Source: Monosporascus cannonballus
Taxonomy: Eukaryota > Ascomycota > Sordariomycetes > Xylariales
Direction of reading: 5' to 3'
Assembly: GCA_004154925.1 (NCBI GenBank)
Contig: QJNS01000038.1
Span: forward strand, 310,001 to 374,000
Length of the DNA stretch: 64,000 nt
Within the stretch, counting starts at the first letter, position 1. Every line of letters begins with the position of its first letter. This document shows, in pieces, positions 1 to 10,629 of the stretch. Below the pieces are notes generated by a model that was not told where the DNA came from, did not search any database, and saw only the letters and a list, made by a program, of their open reading frames with translations. Both the position numbers and the translations under genes were made by a program.

Positions 1-2912
1 TATTAGATTTTTAATATAGTACCGTTTAATTATCGATAATTAATTATAAGTCGTAATTTTCCGTTTTTTTTGTTACGAAAAATATAAGATACTTTATTAA
101 TAATTTCGAAAATCGAATTCATTATTTTATAATCGATTTTCTAAGTGTTTTTTAAAAATACGTAATTCGTTTTTATTAAAATTATATATAAGGTAAAACT
201 TTGTCGAAAATCTTTTCTTAAGCATTATTTTATAATTTTATTCGTTATGTTTTAATAATTTCATATCAAGCGCCTTTTTGAAATATTATTCGTATTTATG
301 ATATTATGGCAATATATTAATTAGTTTTTTGATTTTTAGGGCTGCTTTTTTAAATCGTTATTTAGTTACTTTAGTTTCGTTTTAATTATAATAACGATAC
401 GTTATATTTTTCTTTGATATTTATTTTTTTATATATTTTGTCCCTTTCGGTAATAAGGTTTCTATCGTATCTTTATGCTTGTATTCGTTGTTATTTTCGA
501 TCGAATATTAAGATCTTAATTTTTTTATCCGTTAATAAGATATGAGGTAAATTTTATCTAGCTAATCTTTTTATTAATTAAAATTCCATACTAGCGTATG
601 TATAATAATTCTAAGACTATATTATAATTTTTATATAAAATAATATCGAAATTAATTATCTAGTATCGTCCTTAGATAAAAATCTCGAAATAATTAATTT
701 CGCGTATAATTTTCTTGTTATCGTAAGAGAATTTCTAATTTTCGGTAATGGTTATTATATAAGGGTTTAATTTATATATTTATAAGCATTTAAACTTATT
801 ATTTATATTTAATGTAATATAATTTCTGCCTAAAATATCGTATATCTAAAATAATAAGATTATTAATGGTTTTTATTATCGCGTTTAAAGCTTTTTTAAG
901 AATATCTTTTAATTTCTTTATATTTCGTTATTTTACGGCTTTTTTATAGATAACCTTTTTTTTAATTTCGATTTGAATTTGTCGAATTTTATTTATATTT
1001 CTATGTTTAACGCGTTATGCTTTTATATTTATTGTTATTACGGGCGTATTATTTTTTCAAATTATATTAATTTTTGGAATTTCGTTACAATTTATTTTCG
1101 TATTATGTAAAATGTTTTTTATAGTTTGGATTATGTGCTATTATATATTATATTAATTATTATTTTTACGCGTTTTTAGATATTAACGTATTTTTTAATA
1201 ACTTCTTTTCGTAAAGGTTTATAATAAATTATAATTAGAAATAAAAATCTATAATAACGTTTTAGTAATATATTTTTAATATGTGTTGAATTAACTGTTT
1301 TTTATTTATTAATTATATTATTAGTAATAATAAAAAGGGTGTTTTTACGGATGTTATTTTTTTTTCGGGCCAACTTTTTGTTTCGACCAATTATTAAATA
1401 TTTTCTAAGATTATAGATCGAAAATATCGATATTATTATTTATCGTTTTTATTATTTTCGATACGGTTTGAAAAATTAAATCTTTTATAATACATACGAG
1501 TAATCCGTTCGTAAATATATTATTTTTATTTTTCGTAATCGGAATATTTTTATTGTTAATAATATATAGCGTGTATTTTGCCGTATCGATCAAAGGTTCT
1601 CAAACAATTTTTCTTTATTTAATCTTAATATTCCCGTAATTATCCTTATAATTTTTCGTATTATATCTGTAATGTTTATTAAATTAATTTCTTAGCTTTG
1701 CTTATTCCTTATTGGACTTTTCGCCATAAATGGCCTGGTATATAATTAAGCCAAATTATATTACTGGACTTGTTTTCGTTTTTTTGGTTTTTTCTTGATT
1801 ATTTTTTAGGTACGGGTTTTCAATTATTTTAATCGGTTTTTTAGATATCTTGTATTATATTGCCTTATATCCCATTTTGCTGTAATTAAAATATTCGGTC
1901 TGGTTCCAGTTCTTTTTGTAAATAGCCCTTAGTTCCATAAGTTCTGGTTCCGTGCCGTAAAAAGTGTTATTACGTCGAAAAGCGCTAATATTAGCCGTAT
2001 ATCGAAATTTATTATTATTTTTTCTTTTAATGCCTTTAATACGTTACACATATTATCGATCGTCGATCATAATTATTATAACGATATAATCTGATAAATA
2101 ATCAAGCCGATAAAATTTGAAAAATTCCTTTTATATTTCTTTTTTAAGCCGTTCAAAAACTTAGTTTTTAACATGGTTTTATTTTTAATTTAATTTAAAT
2201 ACTAATTAAATCAACGTATTACTGTAATTAACTATTAATCTCTTTGGTTATAATTATTAAATATATATTTCGGTTTTTATTTTTTTTTCGTTTATTATAT
2301 TAAAAATCTTTATTAATATTAATTTAAATTATTTATAATTATTTATAATTATTTTATATTCGTATTATTTTCGGGTTTTATTTTTCGATTAATAAAATAA
2401 CGTATTTTTTATAACAGGCTTTAAATTAAATAAGCGTATTTCCGGTAAATTATCCGATTACGAATTTAATTTATATAATAAATATAATAAGTTAAATAAA
2501 ACAAATACCCGAAATATATTCGGCATTAAGTTAAAAATTTTAGCTTAAAAAGTTTAAAAAAGTTTCCCGATTTTTTAATAAAATTTAACTAAATAATTTG
2601 GTTTATTTAAAAAGTTTTTTTAATTTCGAAAACTTTCCCTTTTTTCTTAAATTTCTTATAGGCGGCTTAAAAAGACGTCGTAAGATTATTATCTTTTTTA
2701 AGCTAAATAATACGTTTATTTATAGCATCCAGGCGTCGGAAAACTTTTTCGCAAGAAAAACGAGGTTTTTCTTTTTTTCTCCTCGGATTCTATTCTAGTG
2801 TTCGAGTTATCAAAGATTTGGTACGTAGGCTATTCGGACTGCTTGCTAGTAAATATAATATCGGCGATATTATTCAAAGTTTAACGGTACTATTAAACAA
2901 AAGCTTATAACA

Positions 2913-3317
2913 TATAACGGCTAAAAGGTTTAACTAATTATTAAACCTTAGTTATACGGGTTTATATTAGCAAAAATATTATAGGAAATTAAGTAATAAA
3001 TATAATAACGTATTACATCTCGTAATACTAAAAACGTTTTGAGTAACGATATTTTATTATAAGTTGGTATTATTTAAATTATGAAAATAATAAGCATATT
3101 TATATTTAGTTCTAATTATTAGTTATCGTTAAATTATTATGATTTCGTAAGATCCTAATAATCCTGATTTTCGTAACTCTTATAAAATTCTAATAATCCT
3201 AACTATTGTGAATTTCGCAAAATCCTAATAATTCTGACTTTTATTACGTAACCCTTTTCCTGGTGCTCCACTTACTTTGACTGTTTCCGGCTATGTCAAG
3301 GACGTTGAGTCATAACA
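2913..3317 (-). repeat. LTR of family A copy C
   Basis: On the plus strand it opens with the mutated form (TATAACGGCT) of the family's TGTGACGGCT terminus and closes with GTCATAACA. The first two thirds align with the LTRs of copies A and B. It then carries its own array of three 35-bp repeats (3151-3255) where A and B carry 52-bp repeats. The last ~70 bases (3248-3317) look unmutated. The left partner LTR is outside the window, so a target-site duplication cannot be checked. Confidence 0.75.
3151..3255. repeat. 35-bp tandem repeat x3 inside the copy C LTR
   Basis: Three units begin at 3151, 3186 and 3221 with the shared core of the type GATCCTAATAATCCTGA. The spacing is exactly 35 bases. 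The array lies at the LTR position where copies A and B have a 52-bp array and copy D has a different 35-bp array. Confidence 0.75.
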
Positions 3318-3722
3318 CTACTCAAAATAAGGGTATCGGACTAGTAGGCGCTTAAATAGCTAATATACCTACTTCAAGTTTAAAGAGACAACTGCTAAGG
3401 TAGAGTTGCTTATATTATCGGCGTTTAAAAATATTACCAGATGCTTTATTTAACTCGAAAAGAAATGTAAAGAGACCGCCTAAATTTAATATCTTTATAA
3501 CGAAATGTGGTATTTTATTTATTTTGTAAGATTAATTCCTTTCCATGTCCGCCAGGTTGCAACCGAACTCCCTTTCCATGTTAATATTGCCGTTCTTCCA
3601 CGTTTATACCCTTTTATTAAGGGTTCATATAATATCTCAAACAGCCAGCATCTCGGTATCCTCCAACACCGCCATTATTGCCTTGATTTCTTTTGTTAGC
3701 TTTTATTTAAGTAAATGGCCAA
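3318..3722. other. Intergenic stretch, no gene seen
   Basis: About 400 bases between the copy C LTR and the esterase pseudogene. Base composition moves gradually from AT-rich to ordinary. Short open frames exist near 3505-3778 but they resemble nothing I recognise and overlap the 3' end of the esterase relic. Confidence 0.5.
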
Positions 3723-6324
3723 TTAAAACTTACAATTTTTCCAGTTCTCGTAGAAAAGATCGATGCAGACGCCATTAACCCCGAGCGGGTCATTCAACTT
3801 TTGCTTCTTAACGTCCGTAATGCAGCCGGGCACCCATTCTACCTTAAAATAGAAAGTCGTACCCCGCCAGCTGCCCCCGATCTGACTCTCCCAGCTATCC
3901 CCTGGGCCGAGTTCATCTTCCACGCGGAGGCAGGTGCCTATTGCACCCCAGTAAATGTCATTTTGTTGCATGTCCTGGTGGCCGGGAAAGTCGTCCTCGT
4001 TGTTGCAGCCCTGAGAGCCAAGCTTTAGTGGCACGTATGGGTCGAGATCCGATGGAATCCTGATGTTCCAAGAGTACATCCCGCAGCCTATGTCCCATAA
4101 ACCGTCCTTCGCCATGGTATGTTGTCCACCGCCAGTATGGCCACCTTTGGCGAGGTGTGTCAGCAAATGTATCAAATAAAGAGGGTTCTGGGGGCGATTA
4201 CAAGGGCTTGTAGCTATAGTTTTGTATGCCTCATCACAGCTATGTGGACATGCCAACTCGTTAAATCCGTCAGCTGGCTCCCAGGACAGTCCAATCTCAT
4301 AGTCTCGGTAAGATCCCGGATCTGTAGGCAGGGCTCGAATTTTCAAGTCAGACAGCTTCTCGCCCTTGTTATTGACGGTCCAATCATGGGGGCTGTTTGG
4401 ATCTTTTTCGATTTCCTTGCAGAAGTCCGATACGACATTGAATTCGGGGCCGTAAAAAACATCCCATGGGATCCTAGCCGGCCTATCCATGGCGCAATCG
4501 GGTATCGGAGCTGCTGTTGCGGTCGTGGTCGGCCCAGTAGGCAACTCTGTCGGCTGCGCTGGTTCCTTAGTAGTCAGCGGGCATAAGTCCAAGGTTAAGA
4601 CTTCCGGGTATGTCGGAAGACCGTTCTTTTCCTGGCTGTGGTTAATCATGTTGTAGATGACCAGGTTGGCTATAATCTCGTGCAGGAGGATCTGAGGATG
4701 GAAGACACGGCCATATCCGTCTGGTAGGAATTTCTCGACCTGGATGCCCTCCTGCTGGGTTTCAATAAAGGCTCCCCCTGCTGGAACAGTAGTGTTGTCC
4801 GTCTCGACTTTGTCTCCCAGGATTAATTCAGTATCGGGGTCCATCATTATCGTGATTTGGGCGAAGATATCGAGATCTCCGGCAAAAGTTCCTTGGAGCT
4901 CCTTATGGTTGGACCGCTTCCAGGGAATGGTACCCAGCGGGTCCAGAGTGTTCAGCTCGTAGAACATCAGTCGAATCCTAGCCTCGTATCAGCCCAGCGA
5001 ATCATGCCTATTTCGCGTTCGGTCGCCTTTCGTAATATACCTCGTATTGCTTTCAGTCGTAGATTCGTCCACGCCGGGTTCGCAATAACGGCCCCCAAAT
5101 TTGCCAATGTAAGAATCGTAATCAACGAACTTAACCTTGTTACCGGCCCGTTCTGCTGCTGCTTTCTAAGCGTTATGTAATGTGAGTTCTCAAAGTTCCA
5201 CTGAACGCAAGGTACGAAGCACCTACCAGCTTTTCGTTAGCTGCATCGACGAGCTTATTCATTCTCCGGCGAAGGTCCGCCTTCAGTTTTTTCCTCGGTT
5301 CCCATATATTATAGGATTTCTATAGCAAATTCAGTTAGCCTCGTTGCGTTCTGCTACCGGATGCACCGACTGGTTCAAGCACACTTACGTGAATCCACGT
5401 AGCCCAAGATACAGAGTTACATTCCGGTAAAAGGTCTTCACCGAAGAACTTGCCGTAGCCCGTATGGTAAACCATACCGCTAAGATATGCTTATTAGTAA
5501 TTAAGGACACCGGGAATAGATTGGCTGGTACCAACTTACTCGTCGGCCAACTTAGCCTTCGCTGCGTCTAGTACCTTGTCGATATTGCTACTGAAGGCGT
5601 CGCTGTTGATAATAAATTCGGTACGGTTTAATTGTGCGTTACGGCCACGCCCTAGACTATCCCAGTCGACGTCCTTGGCCCATTAATACTCCTTGTCCAC
5701 AGTGGCCGCTGTCTTTGCGAAAGCTACCTGCTCCCCGTTAAGAACGCCCCATTAGAAAACGCACTGGTTCAAGACGTGTAGCAATTCGGCGTCATTGCCC
5801 CCTATAATATGGTGAATTCATGTAAGTAAGCCCTTTTTACCTGTTTTCAAGGCCTGCTTACCAATTGACAGCAGAACCACCTGTTGGCCCGAGTCGACAG
5901 ACGGTATCTGGTTCTCAAAGACATCTTGGGTCACTGCTCCGGAGCAGGCCCGGAACTGAAAGTTTCTCCCTGACGGATCGCCCAGCTTACGGTCGTTATT
6001 GATGAGATACGGATACGCATGGTCGTAACGGCTGCAAGCCTAATCTTCGTACATGTAAGTTATATAATTGCCATCGAACGAAAAAGAAAAAAAAGCATGC
6101 CGAGGCTTACCACTTGTCGGGTCGAGTGCGCCGAGGAGGTCCCCAAGCCTGTCCCCGGCACCGATCCCGGCGGCATACGAATCGCCAATGGCGGCGAACT
6201 TCTTAATAAACGAAAGGTCTGTGGGGTCGAAGAAGTTATTATCATCTTCTTGTCTCGGGTCCAGCGGCTGTCTCGGCGCTAGGCGTACCGTAAGTGATAT
6301 TGCCCGCACTGGATGTACAGCCAT
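3723..6324 (-). pseudogene. SGNH/GDSL esterase-lipase with C-terminal Cys-rich domain, RIP-broken
   Basis: A multi-exon minus-strand gene of the fungal SGNH hydrolase type (secreted esterases and lipases). Block I is seen as FAAIGDSYAAGIGAG at about 6150-6200, where the Ser of GDSY would be the nucleophile. The next exon (about 6039-5862) reads CSRYDHAYPYLINND and then SGAVTQDV. The third opens with GGGND (block III) near 5790. Later pieces read YGKFFGEDLLPECN (about 5440) and VDYDSYIGKFGGRYCEPGVDE (about 5080-5150). The last exon, 4967-3723, is still open for 414 codons and ends in a Cys-rich domain (SCDEAYKTIATSPC, CNNEDDFPGHQD). GT-AG-like junctions occur at 6110 and 5861. In-frame stops at 5752-5754 and 5683-5685 replace expected Gln/Glu codons and fit CAA-to-TAA RIP changes; the first junction also looks out of frame. 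The true N terminus and signal peptide were not located; 6324 is only the highest in-frame Met. Confidence 0.8.
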
Positions 6325-6509
6325 TATAAATGCAGGTATTGCAATTACCTGCCCGATCAGTGGGATGATAAGGGGCCATTATGACAGGAGTATCCGCATC
6401 ATGACGAATAAAAGTATTCTTACTCGAGGGGGATCGATGTATAGTATTGATAAAATTCAGGGGGTGCGATATGGTCCATCAGTTAACACTAGAGGAGCGT
6501 AACCTTGAA

Positions 6510-7660
6510 GTTATATAGCATCCATACTGGATTAACTTTGTACAAGAATTCCTATTTTTATTCTTCCTCGTATATCTAAGTAGCTTCATATTCGCCCAAA
6601 TGATGTTATATGCCTATGAATAAAATAGAATGATAGTCGGCCTGATCCCACGGAAAAGGGGCCGCCTAAGCAAAAACGTCCGCCTGATAAGAACGCCGCA
6701 ATCTTGCGCGCCGCTGGAGGACTTTCTACGCCACAAAAAGTCAACAACATAACTGATGCTCCGAAGAACGACGACGTAGACAGAGGCGTATTATCCTACT
6801 GTGTTGTTGGACTAAATCTGTGAAAGGCTGTGCCTTATTACACGACGATAGATCCTAGTCATGCAGGGTTATCCATGGTAACCGTATAAACGTGGATATA
6901 ACATCAGGAGAGGATCACATGGGATGACCGACCCCACAGCCTCCCGGGTTAAATACGCCAACCGTTCAACGCATGCCAGCCAATCATAAGCCGAATACAT
7001 AATCTACCAACCAACCAGCAGCCGCGCCGCAGCGTTTACGAATGCTTCTACTAGAATTTGATGTGGTCTTGTACCTAAGGAAATGAGGCGAGATTATGCA
7101 GTTGCAGCGACGAATTTATTCCTCTGTGTTTCATCGCAAGGATATTTCCTCATAAGCAGCCAACACGGGCCTAAGCGCAGGTTCAGGAATGGCATCTCTT
7201 TGCTCTTGTGATGGTAGTTGCTATTTACGGAGTGCTTTTGTCGCTATACGCATCCTGAGGCTCTACGAAACCTGGCTACGCCCCTGGGAATACGACTGGC
7301 CGGTTAGGATGTTGGCGGTTACAAAGGTAGGTGAGTATGGGGGCTGGCTAATATATTGATTCCGGAAATAGTATCGGGGAGTCCAGCTCTGGCCTCTTCT
7401 GCCTAGAGAATGACAGAGTGATGGAGAAGACTTGTCACTGTATTAAGGATGTCATTCTCTTTAAAGGCACCGTCCTCCCTCTCTGCTTCTGGATTTTAAA
7501 TTCCAGTAAAGCCTGAGAACTTTATTTGTCCGTGCATAGACCACCGGGAGCATAGCTATACCGCCAACAATACGAAGTAGTCGAGTCAATTATCATTAAC
7601 TCCGAGTAAGTAACCTACTGCCCCTGAAAATCAGTTTTGGAGGTCCACCAGTTCTGATCA
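6510..7660. other. Gene-poor, non-RIPed intergenic region
   Basis: More than 1.1 kb of ordinary base composition between the esterase relic and the secreted-protein gene. Short frames are present on both strands, for example a stretch near 6655-6820, but none has a family signature or a convincing exon structure. The only structure I can support is the inverted repeat at 7405-7460. Confidence 0.4.
7405..7460. repeat. 11-bp perfect inverted repeat
   Basis: AGAGAATGACA at 7405-7415 is matched by its exact reverse complement TGTCATTCTCT at 7450-7460, with a 34-base spacer. It lies about 260 bases upstream of the secreted-protein start, so it could be a regulatory palindrome or the footprint of a small element. 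Confidence 0.5.
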
Positions 7661-7722
7661 TACGTCCTTAAGCGTATAATTTAGGAATTGATTCCTGCCC
7701 GGACTCTTGCCCACCTATCAAC

Positions 7723-8589
7723 ATGCTCGTTCCAAACATATCTTTGCTTTTACTTGGGATTGCCTGCATATTTGGCAAAGGGTACGATATCACGAAACCC
7801 CTGAGACCCAAAGGGCCACTGGGAGTAACGCTTGATTACTCTCTTGCGACCTCTTGGCCGGAACCACGGGACCCGAAAGACAGCTCTGTCGCCCGCAACT
7901 GGGTGTGGACAAGCCACCTCCAGTTCAAGAACCCAGTCAGCGAAATTACAGACAGGCAGATCTGGCAGATCGCTCGCGACGCGTGGGATAAGGTCCAGGT
8001 TGACATGAAGCAGTATGACATAGGCAGAAGGCATGGGCCGAGGGCCATGTCGGTCTTGGCCTGGGGCAACGAGATAATATTGGCTTCGTCACAAAGGGGG
8101 ATGTCGTCGTTCAGCTATGGATATAAAGGAACCCCCGTCCTCGAGACACTTGAGTTATGCCAGATTACTTGGAGGGAGGATGGACCGGGCGGTGGTGAAA
8201 CTGATAAGGAGCATAAGAACGAGGGGAAATGCGGCGAACTGATGGCTGCTCATTTATATTATTCCCAAGATGCGAGAATCACTTTGGCCCGACAGAATGC
8301 GAGGATTGGCACAGCGCTAAGGCAGCCCAATGGATTGGTGAATACAGATCCCTGCGGAGAGCCCGAGAAAGTAAGCAAAAACCGCCGCCCTCCCTCTAAA
8401 GTCGAGTTTAATAAGCGGGATCTAACGTATCGCAAGGATATTTGGGGTTGTAATCTGTTCGTGAAGAGGGAAGGCCTCATAGTTTTGGACAAAAATCTGA
8501 CGCCGGAACCATATGATTTGAGCACTCTTGCGGGAGGAGTTGTCGTCTCCAACCAGATTCAGTTATGTGCGGTTATAAGGAGGTTCTAG
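7723..8589 (+). CDS. Secreted protein of unknown function with a deaminase-like Cys/Glu pattern
   Basis: An uninterrupted 288-codon frame. Residues 1-19 form a plausible signal peptide (MLVPNISLLLLGIACIFG). The start has a good fungal context (A at -3, CAACATG) and a TATA-like GTATAAT lies about 50 bases upstream. The body is not a family I recognise with certainty. It contains a hydrophobic pair (MSVLAWGNEIILASSQRG, about 109-126), a helix beginning KCGELMAAHLYY (Cys170, Glu172), then DPCGEP (Cys211), and WGCNLFVKREGLIVL (Cys243). C-x-E, a later Pro-Cys and a final Cys followed by x2-FV-x3-GL-x-VL mimic the zinc site and following helix-strand of cytidine-deaminase-fold proteins, with a long insertion between the last two Cys. 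Codon use looks normal and there is no RIP damage. It could equally be an unrelated effector-like protein. Confidence 0.8.
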   Translation: MLVPNISLLLLGIACIFGKGYDITKPLRPKGPLGVTLDYSLATSWPEPRDPKDSSVARNWVWTSHLQFKNPVSEITDRQIWQIARDAWDKVQVDMKQYDIGRRHGPRAMSVLAWGNEIILASSQRGMSSFSYGYKGTPVLETLELCQITWREDGPGGGETDKEHKNEGKCGELMAAHLYYSQDARITLARQNARIGTALRQPNGLVNTDPCGEPEKVSKNRRPPSKVEFNKRDLTYRKDIWGCNLFVKREGLIVLDKNLTPEPYDLSTLAGGVVVSNQIQLCAVIRRF

Positions 8590-8654
8590 TAACGGGGTTT
8601 ATCGTTTAGTATAGGTCGGAGGAATTTGGTTGCTCGAAGGGTGCATCTCCTTCT

Positions 8655-8894
8655 TGTGAGACCCTGCATCACACACTGAAGCATATAACTGAAGAAAGGT
8701 GTATTTAACAGGTTGCATGACCCCTAGAAGGGCCTAGATAGAAAGTGAGGGTAGCGAACCCTCCTGATATACACGTAGATACAGCTATAGCCAAGAGCAA
8801 AAGATACCAGGGGTGCATAAAGTTATATCCCTTCAGTAGCTGATCAAACTAAGCCAAGGCTTAGCTGTTTGATCGACTCCACCTGGGTCTGACA
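8655..8894 (-). repeat. Solo LTR 1 (small LTR family), TSD CTTCT
   Basis: The plus strand begins TGTGAGACCC and ends GGGTCTGACA, a near-perfect terminal inverted repeat. It is flanked by the 5-bp duplication CTTCT (8650-8654 and 8895-8899). The same family occurs at 10630-12374 and 62263-62517 in the opposite orientation. There is no internal region, so this is a solo LTR. A palindromic stretch (TAAGCCAAGGCTTA near 8850-8864) is conserved in copy 2. It lies directly downstream of the F-box stop codon and is not visibly RIPed. Confidence 0.85.
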
Positions 8895-8911
8895 CTTCTC
8901 TAGGGTATGTG

Positions 8912-10312
8912 TTAGTCGGGGCCCGGTATCGTAAAGCCTTTCCACCCTAAATCCTCATTCAACTTGGTTATTTTAACCTGGATGCCCGCTTGAACGCACA
9001 ACTCTCTGAGCTGGTGTCTCATGGGAGGTCCCCATTCATCATCCATCCACCTTAAAAATAGACGAATTCCTCGCAAATGGGGGTTGGAACTCTTCCAATC
9101 CCTGAGCCATAATCGGATGGCTTCCAAAAGATCAAGGTCAGTCCACCCATATTCTTCCTGATCATACAAATCGTCTGTGATAGTTAAGAATTCGATATTC
9201 CTTGGAATAACATCCGCAAACCGCTTTGACATATCTGGGGTGAATCCAACCAGGAAAGGAAGTGGGGTCTCCAATCTTTTTAGCCTGTTAAAGCCAGTGA
9301 TTAGTTTCCATGACCCCTTCGTCGTAAGGGGTCGTAATTGTGGTTCAGCTCGTGACAGACTCGACCAGGCAGATATAGATAGCTCAGTTAATGTGTTCTG
9401 AACGTAAGATAGATCGGCAACAATCTTGTCAAGGTCGATAATATCGGTGTGGAACTCGTCTTCCAAGTCATCCCGGTAAAACCAATCCCAGCGGAGTATC
9501 TTAAGCCCTCTAGTTACTGAAAGGACTCGACCGAGCTGCCCTTCTCGTATCATGTTTACATCCAATGAAGTAAGTGTAAAAGGGTCAGGCGGGTAGGGTG
9601 CAGGCCATATGAAAGTAACAGGGTTATCGATTGAAACTGAGATGTGTTGGACCGACGGTAGATAAAAAAGCGGCAGGACGTCATACGTGTTTCGTAAGGT
9701 TGAACGACGACGGATGTCGAAATCTAGGTCGAAATATACTGCGCATACAGTTCGGAGATGTTCAAATATAGGTAAAGCGCGGCAGTGATCCCCAACGTCG
9801 CAGAGGGATGACCTGAACATCATACCGATAAGTCGACTCCACTGCAAAACGTTCTTCCCGAGGTGTAAGTTTTTCAGGTTTCGGAGTTGGGATAGCAAGA
9901 GAGCAACAAAGGCATCCATTTCCCCAGCGCACAGTGCTCGTATCCAGAGGTCGCCGTACGCTACTCCCATCATCTCGATGTGTTTAATCGGCATGCCCAA
10001 TTTAGCTCCGGTGACAGGGATTTTAGGAGCGCCGGAGCGGCGGTGATATTGAGGTTTGAAGCTGTCTCCGTTTAAAATGAAAGATTGAATGTGAGCAGCA
10101 AGTTCAGGCCTGTGCAATATGCTTCGTAACAATAAAGTGATGGGGGGGACTTCGGTTTTCGACCACGTCCAGTGAATCTCTGAATAAAGGAATGGCTCTG
10201 CGAGCCTGCGCAATGTTTTGTTGACGAGACTCATCGCGTGGAGATCGGCCGACGGCATTAGGTGTAGTACCGAAAGTAGTATTTCGGTCGGACAGTCGAG
10301 AAGGAACACCAT
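8912..10312 (-). CDS. F-box domain protein
   Basis: An intact single-exon frame of 466 codons. The N terminus (residues about 4-48) is a classic F-box, with CPTEILLSVLHLM, LHAMSLVNKTLRRLAEPFLY and then SEIHWTW. In known SCF ubiquitin ligases this segment binds Skp1. The rest has loose leucine-rich spacing (for example LRNLKNLHLGKNVLQW and GFNRLKRLETPLPF), as in the many ascomycete F-box/LRR-like proteins that recruit unknown substrates. The predicted C terminus is GFTIPGPD. The start follows the F-box spacing expected for the family. The stop is 18 bases from solo LTR 1, and the upstream side is bounded by solo LTR 2 about 310 bases away. There is no RIP damage and no visible intron. The substrate cannot be inferred. 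Confidence 0.9.
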   Translation of the reverse strand: MVFLLDCPTEILLSVLHLMPSADLHAMSLVNKTLRRLAEPFLYSEIHWTWSKTEVPPITLLLRSILHRPELAAHIQSFILNGDSFKPQYHRRSGAPKIPVTGAKLGMPIKHIEMMGVAYGDLWIRALCAGEMDAFVALLLSQLRNLKNLHLGKNVLQWSRLIGMMFRSSLCDVGDHCRALPIFEHLRTVCAVYFDLDFDIRRRSTLRNTYDVLPLFYLPSVQHISVSIDNPVTFIWPAPYPPDPFTLTSLDVNMIREGQLGRVLSVTRGLKILRWDWFYRDDLEDEFHTDIIDLDKIVADLSYVQNTLTELSISAWSSLSRAEPQLRPLTTKGSWKLITGFNRLKRLETPLPFLVGFTPDMSKRFADVIPRNIEFLTITDDLYDQEEYGWTDLDLLEAIRLWLRDWKSSNPHLRGIRLFLRWMDDEWGPPMRHQLRELCVQAGIQVKITKLNEDLGWKGFTIPGPD

Positions 10313-10629
10313 TTTGGTCCCTTCAGCGTGTGTATCGATAACAGCCTATGCACTGCGCGCATGTATGTGCGGTTGGGTAAATAAGCAAATTTTGATCTTG
10401 AATGGTGCTGAGATGGATGGGAATCTTCGAGGAGAGGTGGTGTTTATGACGGGAATCGTATGGGTGTTGGCTTGGCTTTACAGGTGCTGTTGGCTCGCAA
10501 GTGGGGCCAGGTTTGAACGGAGAACCAACATGCATCAGGAGGTTGGTTACGAGAACTCGCTATTGGGTGTCCCTGAGATCCATGTAGCATTAAGCCCTGG
10601 GTGTTCTCTAAAGGCTTGATGGCTGATTA

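Larger units (their letters stand above)
1..3317 (-). mobile_element. Gypsy-type LTR retrotransposon, family A copy C (RIPed, partial)
   Basis: This is the 5' (gag) end of a minus-strand LTR retrotransposon that enters from the left edge of the window. From about position 31 the sequence runs parallel to copy B from about 17880 and to copy A from about 44040. A gag zinc knuckle survives near 1853-1895 on the minus strand as YFNYSKMGYK followed by a stop, a C-x2-C-x4-H-x4-C box in which cysteine and histidine codons have become Tyr or stop by C-to-T change. The strand is saturated with TpA and stop codons, so nothing here can be translated. Its functional 5' LTR is 2913-3317. Confidence 0.85.

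Noticed and set aside
3505..5180. Plus-strand frames opposite the esterase relic
   Set aside because: They are antisense shadows of the minus-strand esterase exons, whose conserved motifs fix the coding strand.
6252..6378. Alternative minus-strand exon reading MAPYHPTDRAGNCNTCIYNG upstream of the GDSY exon
   Set aside because: It looks protein-like but is in a different frame from the GDSY exon and ends in a stop; no splice pair could be justified, so it is not annotated.
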